64,000 bases of DNA, taken from Numidum massiliense. Lineage in GTDB: Bacteria; Bacillota; Bacilli; Thermoactinomycetales; Novibacillaceae. A model generated the notes under the pieces. The model searched no databases. It was not told the DNA's origin and saw only the letters and a program-made list of their open reading frames with translations. Positions within the stretch are counted from its first letter, which is position 1; each line of letters starts with the position of its first letter. Positions 29,014-37,621 of the stretch are shown here, one piece after another. The translations under genes and the position numbers were made by a program. The DNA lies in the NCBI RefSeq assembly GCF_001375555.1, contig NZ_CTDZ01000009.1, forward strand, positions 124,001-188,000, written 5' to 3'.

Positions 29014-29140
29014 TCGCAATCACCTTCTTTACGTTAAAGTGTTAACGATCATCCGTTTACTCGTGCGTTACGTTGGGAAAAGGGAAAAGTGGGAGTCCCT
29101 TCCGCTTCCCACTTTTCTTGTTGTGACGGTAACAGCATAC

Positions 29141-30415
29141 TTATGCCGCCGTTTCGCCTTGTTCCATCTCCACCATTTTTTTGTCGTACATTCTAAAAAA
29201 TGGTAAGTAGATGAGGAAGGAGATGAGGATGTTGACGAGTACGAGCACGATTGCCTTCCAGTCGCCCCCCGTCGCTAAGTAAGCGCCAATCGGGGCGGGT
29301 AATGTCCACGGCGGGTGCGCGTACGTCGGCGTCACCAACCCAATCGACGTGACAATGTACGAAAGTGTCGTTGTGATGAGCGGTGTCACCATGAACGGAA
29401 TGATGAGAATCGGGTTTAACACGATCGGTACCCCGAAAATGACCGGTTCGTTAATGTTGAACAGACTGGGGACGATTGTCGCCCTTCCTAGTGATTTCGA
29501 GTATTTTGAGCGGGCGAAGAAGAGCATGGCAATCACAAGTCCTAATGTCGCACCCGAACCGCCGATCCAAACGAACCATTGGTAAAACATTTCTGGAGCG
29601 ACGTGTGGGAGTGTTGCTGCCCCTTCTGCCGCTGCGGTAGCGTTAGCATGTTCATACATCGTCCACAATGGCCGTGCCACTGTGCCGACGACAGATACAC
29701 CGTGAATCCCGAAGGACCAAAAGAACGTAATGAGAAACACGGGAATGAGGACGCCGATTAGACTGTCTCCCGCTTTAACGAGCGGTGACACAGCTTGTTG
29801 CACTAATGCGTGTAAGTCGAGCCCGAAAACGACGGTAATTGTCGTCATTAGTAAAATGACGATCGTCACTGGGATGAGCGCTTCAAAGGAGCGCGCCACC
29901 GACGCTGGGACTTGCTCCGGCATTTTAATTGTCCAGTTATTTTCTTTACAGAGGCGTAAAATTTCTACCGCCACGATCGAAACGATCATCGTGACGAACA
30001 GCCCTTGTCCTCCGAGGTTTGCCATTGGCAAGTAGAAACCGTCATCTTTGATGAAGTGGGGAACGATCGTAAGTAATAGTGACGCGACGGCAAGTTGAGC
30101 GCCGGACAACGGGTCAAGTTTATAACTTTTCGCCAAGTTGTAGCCGACACCAAAGGCAATGTACAGCGACATGATGAACATCGTCATCCGGAACGGGATT
30201 AATATTTCTGTTTGATGTGCTGTCGCCCATTGCGTGTATCCCCACGATTCCGGCAACGGTGGCATGGCAAAGATTAAAAAAAACGAACCGACAATAATGA
30301 ACGGCAAGGCGGAAATGACACCGTCTCTAATTGCTTGTAAGTGCCTCTGCTCGGCAAGCCTTGCCATCGGACCGGACAACTTATTCTCTAGAAAATCGAC
30401 AAATTTGTTGCTCAT
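29141..30415 (-). CDS. PTS lactose/cellobiose-type EIIC permease
   Basis: A 424-residue membrane component of the Lac family of phosphotransferase systems. It shows the N-terminal SGPMARLAEQRHLQAIRDG region, about ten hydrophobic segments, and the conserved FNINEPVIFGVPIVLNP loop that lines the sugar site. It transports a beta-linked disaccharide while EIIB phosphorylates it. AGGAGGGAG lies upstream of the ATG. EIIB and EIIC are separate proteins here and the EIIA is encoded divergently at 31861, so the locus holds a complete set. CelB-like by family; the sugar itself is discussed under findings. Confidence 0.93.
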   Translation of the reverse strand: MSNKFVDFLENKLSGPMARLAEQRHLQAIRDGVISALPFIIVGSFFLIFAMPPLPESWGYTQWATAHQTEILIPFRMTMFIMSLYIAFGVGYNLAKSYKLDPLSGAQLAVASLLLTIVPHFIKDDGFYLPMANLGGQGLFVTMIVSIVAVEILRLCKENNWTIKMPEQVPASVARSFEALIPVTIVILLMTTITVVFGLDLHALVQQAVSPLVKAGDSLIGVLIPVFLITFFWSFGIHGVSVVGTVARPLWTMYEHANATAAAEGAATLPHVAPEMFYQWFVWIGGSGATLGLVIAMLFFARSKYSKSLGRATIVPSLFNINEPVIFGVPIVLNPILIIPFMVTPLITTTLSYIVTSIGLVTPTYAHPPWTLPAPIGAYLATGGDWKAIVLVLVNILISFLIYLPFFRMYDKKMVEMEQGETAA

Positions 30416-30509
30416 GGCCCCTCTCCCTCCTAATGTTTAAGGCGTGAATATCACCGCGACTGAAGGTTACTCCGTTAGCGATTGTTCCGATATTTGTATA
30501 CTCACTTGT

Positions 30510-30815
30510 TTACTTCGTGAGTTCTTTCACCGTTTTCAACAAGATCGGGCCACCGAGCGGCGTATAGCCTTGCGGTGGAATTTTGCCGCACGGCACGCCG
30601 GCTTCGTCAGCGGCTTCTTTCACTTGATCGAAGCGGTGCCGAATTTGCGGGGCCACCATACATACGTCCCACCCTTTTCCAATTTCCGAAGTTACTTCAG
30701 ACGTCCCGATGGCGTGTACTTCCATCTCCATGCCATTTTTTTCAGCTTCTTTTTTTAGTGCGTTTACAACGATGGCGCTGGACATGCCTCCTGAACAGAC
30801 GAACAAAACTTTCAT
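30510..30815 (-). CDS. PTS lactose/cellobiose-type EIIB
   Basis: A 101-residue cytoplasmic phosphocarrier. The phosphorylated Cys is residue 7 in VCSGGMSS, and the following PQIRHRF region is typical of CelA/LicB-like EIIB. ATG 30815 is chosen because AGGAGGAG stands 6 nt upstream; a longer frame would begin inside the regulator gene. The start lies 1 nt after the RpiR stop, and the ribosome binding site is inside the regulator's last codons, so translation is coupled. Confidence 0.93.
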   Translation of the reverse strand: MKVLFVCSGGMSSAIVVNALKKEAEKNGMEMEVHAIGTSEVTSEIGKGWDVCMVAPQIRHRFDQVKEAADEAGVPCGKIPPQGYTPLGGPILLKTVKELTK

Positions 30816-30816
30816 T

Positions 30817-31680
30817 TCAATTCTCCTCCTGTAAGTGCTTAATTTTTTTGACCGCGTGGTGCGTATTGACAATGCGTTGAAACACTTGGTCGCCTTTTTC
30901 GATACACAAACCGATGAACAACATATCGATGACTGCTAATTCGGCGATGCGTGCGCTCATCGTGCCGATGCGGATGTCGTGCTCCTCCGCGGAAATGTTG
31001 AGCACGATGTCAGCTTGGCTGGCGGCCGTCGATTTTCCTAGCTGTGTCAGTAGCACCGTCTTCGTGCCTGTCTCTTTCGCTGTCGTTAACAGTTGCAAGA
31101 TTTCCTTCGTTTCCCCTGACGTCGAGACTAGAAACAACACGTCTTCGTCATCCATGTTGGCTGCCATCATCATCTGCACGTGAAAGTCGTTAGACTGGAA
31201 CGCGTGACAGTTAATGCGTAGCAGTTTTTGCGCCAAGTCTTGTACGACGATCGATGACCCTGCCGCGCCGTACAAATAAATGCGGTTGGCCTGATGGAAC
31301 GCTTGCACGGCAGCGTCTAAAGCTTCGAGCGAGAGAATTTTACGCGTATGGTTAAGCGAATCGATCGACCTCGCGGTAGCTTTATCGACAACTGTGCGCA
31401 TGTCATCGTTAAAATCAAAGGGGGAATCGACGATCGCTGCCCGCGTATGCTCTTGGTGAAGGCCTTTGGCGATTTCGATCTTCAACCCTTTAAAACTATT
31501 AATGCCGATCCGCTTGCAGAAGCGGATGACCGACGCTTCACTACTGTTGCAGGCGGCAGCGAGTTGTTTCGTCGTCATATTGACGACGTCGCTCAAATGG
31601 TCTGCCACATACTGAGCCACGTTCCGTTCGGCAGAGGAAAAATGGGGCATCTGGTTGTTAATGAGCTTCATAACAGACAA
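30817..31680 (-). CDS. RpiR-family regulator (HTH + SIS), MurR-like by context
   Basis: About 288 residues. The N-terminal HTH of the RpiR family reads SSAERNVAQYVADHL then TKQLAAACNSSEASVIRFCKRIG. A SIS sugar-phosphate domain follows (about 125-265, YGAAGSS, VSTSGET). Such proteins sense phosphosugars; MurR of E. coli senses MurNAc-6-phosphate. The start is uncertain: a full AGGAGGTGATC lies upstream, with TTG 31680 12 nt from its GGAGG core and ATG 31671 further on. It heads the minus-strand operon and faces the EIIA-MupG-MurQ operon across a region with an 11-bp inverted repeat. Confidence 0.9.
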   Translation of the reverse strand: MSVMKLINNQMPHFSSAERNVAQYVADHLSDVVNMTTKQLAAACNSSEASVIRFCKRIGINSFKGLKIEIAKGLHQEHTRAAIVDSPFDFNDDMRTVVDKATARSIDSLNHTRKILSLEALDAAVQAFHQANRIYLYGAAGSSIVVQDLAQKLLRINCHAFQSNDFHVQMMMAANMDDEDVLFLVSTSGETKEILQLLTTAKETGTKTVLLTQLGKSTAASQADIVLNISAEEHDIRIGTMSARIAELAVIDMLFIGLCIEKGDQVFQRIVNTHHAVKKIKHLQEEN

Positions 31681-31737
31681 TTTCGAAAGGATCACCTCCT
31701 GCAGTCAATCTGCCCCTGCTAAAGGGCTTTCACCGCT

Positions 31738-31817
31738 ATTATAAACCGACTGAAGTTTTATTTCAACGACGTTCACATATTAGTTGATTTATTATTTCAG
31801 TCGGTTATAGTTATAAT
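31738..31817. promoter_or_regulatory. Divergent promoters with a paired operator for the PTS/amino-sugar locus
   Basis: On the minus strand TTGAAA (31766-31761) and TATAAT (31743-31738) are 17 nt apart. On the plus strand TTGATT (31784) and TATAGT (31806) are 16 nt apart, with TATAAT at 31812 as an alternative. A perfect inverted repeat, AACCGACTGAA at 31744-31754 and its complement at 31796-31806, places one arm between the -35 and -10 of each promoter. This is an ideal position for repression of both operons by the RpiR protein. Confidence 0.65.
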
Positions 31818-31860
31818 GAAAGTGTACAAGGTGTACAACGAAAAAGGAGAGGGTGGCGAC

Positions 31861-32193
31861 ATGAGTGAATTGAACTTGGAGCAATGCATTTTTGAAATTA
31901 TCTCTCACGGCGGGAATGCAAAAAGTACCGCCTACGATGCGTTAGAAAAAGCGAAGGCGTACGATTTTACTGCGTGTGACGCCTTGATGGCGCAGGCCGA
32001 CGACGAATTAACGGAAGCACACAAGACACAGACGACATTAATCCAAACTGAATTGCAAGGTGAGTCCTTCGAAAAATCGTTACTACTAATTCACGCGCAA
32101 GACCACTTAATGACGGCGATCAGTGAGATGTCCCTGATTAAAGAAATGATCGACATGTATCGCAAAATGAGTGAACTAGAACAGAATCGGTAA
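31861..32193 (+). CDS. PTS lactose/cellobiose-type EIIA
   Basis: A 110-residue helical phosphocarrier of the LacF/CelC family. It shows IISHGGNAKSTAYDALEKA in the first helix pair and the active-site region IHAQDHLMTAI, where a His receives phosphate from HPr. AAAGGAGAGGG lies before ATG 31861; the longer frame to 31816 has no such site. It completes the EIIABC set with the divergent genes and starts the plus-strand operon with mupG and murQ. Confidence 0.92.
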   Translation: MSELNLEQCIFEIISHGGNAKSTAYDALEKAKAYDFTACDALMAQADDELTEAHKTQTTLIQTELQGESFEKSLLLIHAQDHLMTAISEMSLIKEMIDMYRKMSELEQNR

Positions 32194-32205
32194 GGGGGAA
32201 TCGCC

Positions 32206-33300
32206 GTGAAAAAGCGGCTTGGCGTGTCGATTTACCCGCATCATTCGGATGTGGCTCGCGATATGGACTACTTGGAGACGGCCCATCGTTACGGTGTTGA
32301 GCGGGTGTTTACGTGTTTGTTGTCCGTGGACGGGAACAAGGATAAAATCTTGGCGGACTTTAAAGAATCGCTCGCCTGTGCGAACCGGTTGGGGATGGAA
32401 GTGATCGTCGACATTAGCCCACGCGTGTTAAAAGAACTTCAGCTTTCATACGACGACTTAGTATTCTTTCACGAGTTAGGGGCGGCCGGCATTCGTCTCG
32501 ACATGGGCTTTTCTGGTCTGGAAGAAGCGAAAATGACGTACAATCCGTACGGGTTAAACATTGAGATCAACATGAGTAATGCGACGCGGTACTTGGACAA
32601 CATCATGTGTTACCAACCGAACCGCGACCGGTTAATCGGGTGCCACAACTTTTACCCGCACAAATACGCCGGGCTCGCTTATGACTTTTTTATAGAATGC
32701 AGTGAAAAATTCAAGGTGCACGGGTTGCGGACTGCCGCCTTCGTCTCCTCGCAAGCAGCCTCTTTCGGGCCGTGGCCGATCGTCGAAGGATTGCCGACAC
32801 TGGAAATGCATCGGGACCTACCGATCGACGTGCAAGCAAAGCATTTGTACGCGACCGGGTTAATCGACGATGTGATCGTCGGCAACGCTTACGCTTCGGA
32901 AGAGGAATTACAGCGCTTAAGTGAGGTCAATCGAGAAATGATCTCCCTCGCAGTAACGTTACACGAAGGGGTTACTGATTTAGAGCGGAAAATCGTTTTT
33001 GACGAATTTCACTTTTACCGCGGCGACGTGTCCGATTACATGATTCGTTCGACGCAGAGCCGGGTGAAATATCGCGGACAACCGTTCCCGCCACACAACA
33101 CGCAGCCGATTAGGCGCGGCGATATTTTAATCGAAAACGATTTATACGGGCAGTACGCCGGCGAGTTACAAATTGCGCGACGCGACATGGAGAACTCCGG
33201 AAAGACGAACGTGGTGGGGCGGATCCGCGAAGGGGAAATTTTCTTGATCGACTATATTAATCCGTGGGGAAAATTTTCGTTTACGGAGTATAAAAGATAA
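32206..33300 (+). CDS. mupG: 6-phospho-N-acetylmuramidase, MupG/DUF871 family
   Basis: A 364-residue protein of the DUF871 family, shown in Staphylococcus aureus (MupG) to hydrolyse MurNAc-6-phosphate-GlcNAc in the cytoplasm. The N-terminal TIM-barrel part shows LGVSIYPHHS, LDMGFSG and INMSNATRYL; the C-terminal part has the RSTQSRVKYRG and DILIENDLYGQYAGELQI region. It starts at GTG 32206 behind GGGGGAATC. The gene for MurQ, which uses its product, follows 27 nt after its stop. Length and order match the staphylococcal mupG-murQ pair. Confidence 0.9.
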   Translation: MKKRLGVSIYPHHSDVARDMDYLETAHRYGVERVFTCLLSVDGNKDKILADFKESLACANRLGMEVIVDISPRVLKELQLSYDDLVFFHELGAAGIRLDMGFSGLEEAKMTYNPYGLNIEINMSNATRYLDNIMCYQPNRDRLIGCHNFYPHKYAGLAYDFFIECSEKFKVHGLRTAAFVSSQAASFGPWPIVEGLPTLEMHRDLPIDVQAKHLYATGLIDDVIVGNAYASEEELQRLSEVNREMISLAVTLHEGVTDLERKIVFDEFHFYRGDVSDYMIRSTQSRVKYRGQPFPPHNTQPIRRGDILIENDLYGQYAGELQIARRDMENSGKTNVVGRIREGEIFLIDYINPWGKFSFTEYKR

Positions 33301-33327
33301 GAAATAATATAAAGGCGGGAAGTGGAA

Positions 33328-34236
33328 ATGAACTTACAAAGTATTTTAACAGAGCGCAGAAATCCCGCGACGGAACAGATCGACCAACTGTCGACGTTAG
33401 AGATTGTGCAATTAATTAACGATGAAGATCAAAAAGTGCCGCAAGTGATTGCCGGTATTTTACCGACGATCGCCACAGTCGTAGACAAGATCGTAGAGCA
33501 GTTAAAAAAAGGTGGCCGTTTAATTTACGTCGGGGCAGGGACGAGTGGTCGCTTGGGCATTTTGGACGCTTCTGAATGCCCCCCGACATACAGTACGCCG
33601 CCAGAGCAAATCGTCGCCGTCATCGCCGGGGGAGCAAAGGCGATTCAAACGGCGCAAGAAGGGGTCGAAGACCGTCCCGAAGAAGGGCAAGCGGCGATGG
33701 TTGAGCTGGACGTATCCGCCAACGACATCGTGATCGGGATCGCGGCAAGTGGCCGTACGCCGTATACGGTTGGGGCGATGGAAGAAGCGAAGGCGCGCGG
33801 TGCAGTCGTCGCAGCTGTCGTCTGTACGCCCCATTCGGCGATGGAGCAGGTTGCGCATTATACGATGAAAGCGGAAGTCGGGCCGGAAGTGATTACGGGA
33901 TCGACGCGCATGAAGGCTGGGACAGCGCAAAAACTCATTTTAAACACGCTGACGACGACGGCGATGGTCAGAATCGGGAAAGTGTACAGCAATTTGATGG
34001 TTGACCTCACTGCGACGAACGAAAAGCTAAGGTTGCGGGCGCGAACAATCGTTGCCGAAGCCGCGGGTGTCAGCTTGGAGGAGGCGGAACGGGCGCTCGC
34101 GGCATACGGAAGTGCCAAACCGGCGATCCTCTCGCTCGTCACCGGTCTTACGGGCGAGCAAGTGACGCAGTTGTTGGCAAAGCACGACGGTTATTTGCGC
34201 CGGGCGATTGCGGAGGCTGTGCGGGGGGACGAATGA
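33328..34236 (+). CDS. murQ: N-acetylmuramic acid 6-phosphate etherase
   Basis: A 302-residue lyase with an N-terminal TERRNPAT signature and a SIS fold (YVGAGTSGRLGILDASECPPT, AASGRTPY). The conserved PEVITGSTRMKAGTAQKLILN carries the catalytic Glu region. It splits MurNAc-6-phosphate into GlcNAc-6-phosphate and D-lactate, the last specific step of cell-wall sugar recycling. ATG 33328 has AAAGGCGGG 8 nt upstream. It ends the plus-strand operon. Confidence 0.96.
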   Translation: MNLQSILTERRNPATEQIDQLSTLEIVQLINDEDQKVPQVIAGILPTIATVVDKIVEQLKKGGRLIYVGAGTSGRLGILDASECPPTYSTPPEQIVAVIAGGAKAIQTAQEGVEDRPEEGQAAMVELDVSANDIVIGIAASGRTPYTVGAMEEAKARGAVVAAVVCTPHSAMEQVAHYTMKAEVGPEVITGSTRMKAGTAQKLILNTLTTTAMVRIGKVYSNLMVDLTATNEKLRLRARTIVAEAAGVSLEEAERALAAYGSAKPAILSLVTGLTGEQVTQLLAKHDGYLRRAIAEAVRGDE

Positions 34237-34258
34237 GGCACAAAGTAGCTTCACATGC

Positions 34259-34352
34259 TTCGTCCGTGACGGGAAAGGTCGTCCGGTGACGGGAAAGCTC
34301 GTCCGTGACGGGAAAGGTCGCCCGGTGACGGGAAAGATCGTCCGGTGACGGA
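34259..34352. repeat. 19-20-bp tandem repeat, about five copies
   Basis: Five consecutive units of GTCCGGTGACGGGAAAGGTC with small changes in length (19 or 20 nt) and sequence, starting shortly after the murQ stop. No frame or strong hairpin accounts for them. Short hairpins with T-runs near 34474-34490 may end the murQ transcript. Confidence 0.85.
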
Positions 34353-34491
34353 AGTGTTCGGTATAAGTCTTGGCAAAACAGGAGATGAAACAAAGAAATC
34401 GAAATGAAGGCATGCGTTTTCACAGGTGATGCGAGAAGCGAGCAAAGGAGCTCTCGCGTTGCCGAGTGGAAAGGCGTGCCTTTTTTTTGCT

Positions 34492-34544
34492 AGAACATTC
34501 ATTCGCTGACCGACTGTTGTCGCAAGACAATGATAAGTTATAAA
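34492..34544 (+). promoter_or_regulatory. Promoter of the polysaccharide synthase operon with a degenerate SOS-box-like element
   Basis: TTGTCG (34517) and TATAAA (34539) are 16 nt apart, 20 nt before the start. Just upstream AGAACATTCATTCG followed by CTGACCGACT resembles the SOS-box plus CTGACCGA arrangement at 53044 and 60844, but differs from the LexA consensus at two arm positions. The promoter call is moderate; LexA control here is doubtful. Confidence 0.45.
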
Positions 34545-34563
34545 AAAAAAAGGAGTGATGCTC

Positions 34564-35877
34564 ATGAGTGAAAGCAGACAACGCGTCCTCGCTTACCGCA
34601 ACGAAGGCGCGTTGCCAAATACGAAGGCGATCGACACGCCGCTAGGGAAAGTTCTCGCCGCGACGATCTTTGCGGTGTGCGTGTTTCTAATGTTTCATGT
34701 CAATTTCCGTGCGGAAAAAGACGTAGACTACATTTTTGGTGTCTTAATGTCGATCACGCTCGCCTATTTTTTGCTAAAAATGCTTATTTCTTTTTTTTAT
34801 ACACCAGCAAAAGGGGAACCAGGCGAGCATAAAGTGTCCGTCGTCGTGCCTTGTTATAACGAAAACACCTATTCGGTGCAAGTAATGATCGAGAGTTTGC
34901 TTAAACAAAGTTACCCGGTGCACGAAATTATTTTTGTCGACGACGGCAGTGCCGATATTACGACGTATCAAGCGGTCAAAAAGTTGGCAGAGGAGAACCC
35001 GAAGATCCGTTGCCACCGCTTCGACAAGAACAAAGGCAAAAAAGAGGGGCAGAAATGGGCGTTTGAGCGGGCGACAGGGGACATTATTATGCTCACCGAC
35101 TCGGACAGCTATATTTCTCGACATGCTGTCAAAGAAATGTTGCGCCAGTTTCGGGACGAGAAAGTGTCCTCTGTCGTCGGTCACATTAACGCGCGCAATG
35201 AGAATGACAGTTTCATCACGCGACTACAAGACATCCTGTACCAAGGAGCGTTTCGCGTCGGTCGAGGGGCGCAATCGGTGACGGGAACGGTGCTCGTCTG
35301 TTCTGGGGCGCTGTCGATGCACCGAAGAGAAGTCGTCATGGACAACCTAGACTTTTTCATGAAAGAGAAACGACTTGGGATCGCCATAAAAAATGGAGAT
35401 GACCGCTGTCTGACGATTGCCGCTTTAAAATCGGGTGGCAAGACGAAGTACCAATCGACAGCTACTGCGGTTACTGACGTTCCGGAAGATTTGACGAAAT
35501 TTTTCAAGCAGCAGACCCGCTGGGCGCGCTCGTTCTTTCTATACAGTATGGTGAGCTTGAAATATGCGTGGAAACGGCCGTCCTTTCTCTTTTGGCTAAT
35601 CGGGGAAGGAGCGATGTGGGCACTGTTTACGACATCAGTGATTCAGTCTTTAACGAAGGTGACGAACCTGACGGCTACTAATTGGCAAATGTACGCGTAC
35701 TATACGATTTGTTATTTGATTCTCGCGTCGCTCAATCACGGCCTTTACTACATTTTTCGCAATCCCTTCCGCTATTTTTTGGCGCCACTATTTGCACTGG
35801 CACACATGGCGATTATTTTTCCGGTAAGGCTGTACGCGTTGTTGACGATTTGGAAAGACAATTGGGGGACTCGTTAA
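34564..35877 (+). CDS. Processive family 2 glycosyltransferase, hyaluronan synthase-like
   Basis: A 437-residue membrane glycosyltransferase. Two N-terminal helices precede a cytoplasmic GT2 domain with VVVPCYNEN, VDDGSAD, the DSDS metal site, GDDR and the processivity motif QQTRW. Four to five helices follow. This order and length match class I hyaluronan synthases (HasA) and NodC-like chitin synthases. It would polymerise and export a beta-linked polysaccharide from UDP-sugars. ATG 34564 has AGGAG 8 nt upstream. A UDP-sugar dehydrogenase follows, as in the streptococcal hasA-hasB pair, which supports a uronic-acid-containing polymer. Other GT2 products are possible. Confidence 0.85.
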   Translation: MSESRQRVLAYRNEGALPNTKAIDTPLGKVLAATIFAVCVFLMFHVNFRAEKDVDYIFGVLMSITLAYFLLKMLISFFYTPAKGEPGEHKVSVVVPCYNENTYSVQVMIESLLKQSYPVHEIIFVDDGSADITTYQAVKKLAEENPKIRCHRFDKNKGKKEGQKWAFERATGDIIMLTDSDSYISRHAVKEMLRQFRDEKVSSVVGHINARNENDSFITRLQDILYQGAFRVGRGAQSVTGTVLVCSGALSMHRREVVMDNLDFFMKEKRLGIAIKNGDDRCLTIAALKSGGKTKYQSTATAVTDVPEDLTKFFKQQTRWARSFFLYSMVSLKYAWKRPSFLFWLIGEGAMWALFTTSVIQSLTKVTNLTATNWQMYAYYTICYLILASLNHGLYYIFRNPFRYFLAPLFALAHMAIIFPVRLYALLTIWKDNWGTR

Positions 35878-35920
35878 AAGAGTGACGAGAAAAATAATTA
35901 ATCGCAGGAGGAATTGTGAC

Positions 35921-37231
35921 ATGTCTTTAGCAGTAGAAACAGTAAAGAACCATTATTTCCAAGCGCTTAAAAGCAAACTGCAACATGAAACGGCGAAAAT
36001 GGGCGTCGTCGGCTTAGGGTATGTCGGCTTGCCCAATGCGGTGGCCAAGGCGAAAGGCGGTTATCGAGTGACTGGTTTTGAAGTGGACGCTGCGAAGGCC
36101 GAGCAAATTAACCGCGGGACGAGTTACATTTCGGACGTGCCGAGTCGTGAGCTCTCCGATACCGTTCGGCAAGGGAGATTAACGGCGACGACCGACTTTC
36201 GCGAGCTGGACGATATCGACGTTGTTTTCATTTCTGTACCGACGCCTGTCGACGCCTACAAACAGCCGGACTTATCGTATGTGAAACGTGCCGCTGACTC
36301 GGTTGCCGCGCACATTTCGAGTGGGACGCTCGTCATTTTGGAAAGTACGACTTATCCCGAGACGACGGAAGAAATTGTCGTTCCCGCTTTACGAGCTAAA
36401 GATTTTACCGTCGGGGAAGACGTGTTTGTCGCCTATTCGCCGGAACGGATTGATCCCGGCAACAAACAGTTCAATGTTGAGAACACGCCGCGCATCGTCG
36501 GCGGGATGACGCCACAATGTACCGAACTCGCCTGTTTAGCGATCGGTACGCATACGTTTGCGGTCTCCAGTCCGAAAGTGGCCGAACTCGCAAAAATTCA
36601 TGAAAATACGTTTCGCTACGTCAATATTGCGTTGGCAAATGAGTTGACGTTAATTTGTGAAAAAATGGGGATTGACGTGTGGGAAGTGATTGACGCTGCA
36701 GCCACGAAACCGTACGGTTTCACCCCGTTTTACCCTTCCGCTGGGGTCGGTGGCCACTGTATCCCGATCGATCCGTATTACTTGACATACAAATCGCGCA
36801 GGTACGGCGTCCGGACGAGGTTATCGGAACTGGCAGGGGAGATTAACGATTACATGCCCGAGTACGCGTTGCGCCGCATTGTCGAACTACTCAACAGGCA
36901 AGGAAAGGCGGTCGCCGGTAGCCGCATCGCCTTGATGGGAGCCGCGTATAAACGCGATATCGCCGACACGCGCGAATCATCCGTCTACCGCATTTACAGC
37001 GGATTAAAAAAAATGGATGCTGATCTCGCGATTTTCGATCCGTACGTTTCGGAAATCGTGGTCGGCGGCAAGCGCATCGACGTCGCTCCCCCAGATTATG
37101 AACGCATTAACACGGCCGATTTGGTGGTCATTCTGACGGATCATACACAAGTTGCTTACGATCAAATCGCGCAGATCATCTTGGACACGCGCAACATTTT
37201 GCCGGGTTCGGAGCAGGTGTATAAGTTGTAA
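35921..37231 (+). CDS. UDP-sugar 6-dehydrogenase (UDP-glucose / UDP-HexNAc dehydrogenase family)
   Basis: A 436-residue NAD-dependent dehydrogenase. The Rossmann loop GLGYVGLP is at residues 30-37, the middle has STTYPETTEE and the catalytic Cys is near residue 280 in GVGGHCIPIDPYY. The active-site sequence resembles the WbpA/CapL branch, which oxidises UDP-N-acetylhexosamines, rather than the classic HasB branch. It makes a UDP-uronic acid for the glycosyltransferase encoded just upstream. ATG 35921 has AGGAGG about 9 nt upstream. Substrate cannot be fixed by eye. Confidence 0.88.
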   Translation: MSLAVETVKNHYFQALKSKLQHETAKMGVVGLGYVGLPNAVAKAKGGYRVTGFEVDAAKAEQINRGTSYISDVPSRELSDTVRQGRLTATTDFRELDDIDVVFISVPTPVDAYKQPDLSYVKRAADSVAAHISSGTLVILESTTYPETTEEIVVPALRAKDFTVGEDVFVAYSPERIDPGNKQFNVENTPRIVGGMTPQCTELACLAIGTHTFAVSSPKVAELAKIHENTFRYVNIALANELTLICEKMGIDVWEVIDAAATKPYGFTPFYPSAGVGGHCIPIDPYYLTYKSRRYGVRTRLSELAGEINDYMPEYALRRIVELLNRQGKAVAGSRIALMGAAYKRDIADTRESSVYRIYSGLKKMDADLAIFDPYVSEIVVGGKRIDVAPPDYERINTADLVVILTDHTQVAYDQIAQIILDTRNILPGSEQVYKL

Positions 37232-37297
37232 CGTAACATTTACCAATCTGGCTGACTGTACTAAGTAAAAATACCATTATCCTATAGACATAGAATG

Positions 37298-37362
37298 AAT
37301 TAAACTGACCGTTCCGGTGTACAGAACGAGTCGGTTTAATTGTACCTTTTTGTACCTTTTTT
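37298..37362 (+). terminator. Rho-independent terminator after the UDP-sugar dehydrogenase
   Basis: AATTAAACTGAC (37298-37309) pairs with GTCGGTTTAATT (37330-37341), with one G-T wobble, and is followed by T-rich sequence containing runs of five and six T. Confidence 0.7.
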
Positions 37363-37538
37363 AGTGGGATACTGGTAAAATGTAGGTAGTTAAGTATGCG
37401 CCAAGCAACCGTCAAGCAATCGTCACGTAATCGCCATGCAATCGCAGGTGCCAACGTGATAACGTATACATATACATACGTTTGTCTGTTCGTCGTTGTA
37501 TTCATTTTTCAACATGAGGCCGTTGACGATATGTCCGT

Positions 37539-37567
37539 TGACAGTGGCATACACATCTTTTATAATA
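37539..37567 (+). promoter_or_regulatory. Full-consensus sigma-A promoter for the LacI regulator
   Basis: TTGACA at 37539-37544 and TATAAT at 37562-37567 with a 17-nt spacer, 54 nt before the TTG start. An exact match to both hexamers is rare for a regulator gene, so strong transcription or tight repression is expected. Confidence 0.8.
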
Positions 37568-37621
37568 CGGATAAATATAGAGTTGCTAACGTTGGCAAAA
37601 AGGAAGAAGGGGGAGGGTAGG

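Noticed and set aside
34441-34500. T-box or other riboswitch before the hyaluronan-synthase-like gene
   Set aside because: Hairpins with a T-run are present, but no T-box signature or known aptamer core could be read; a plain terminator is more likely.
34027-34565. Several overlapping frames across the repeat array after murQ
   Set aside because: They arise from the tandem repeat and have arginine/serine-rich random sequence without starts.
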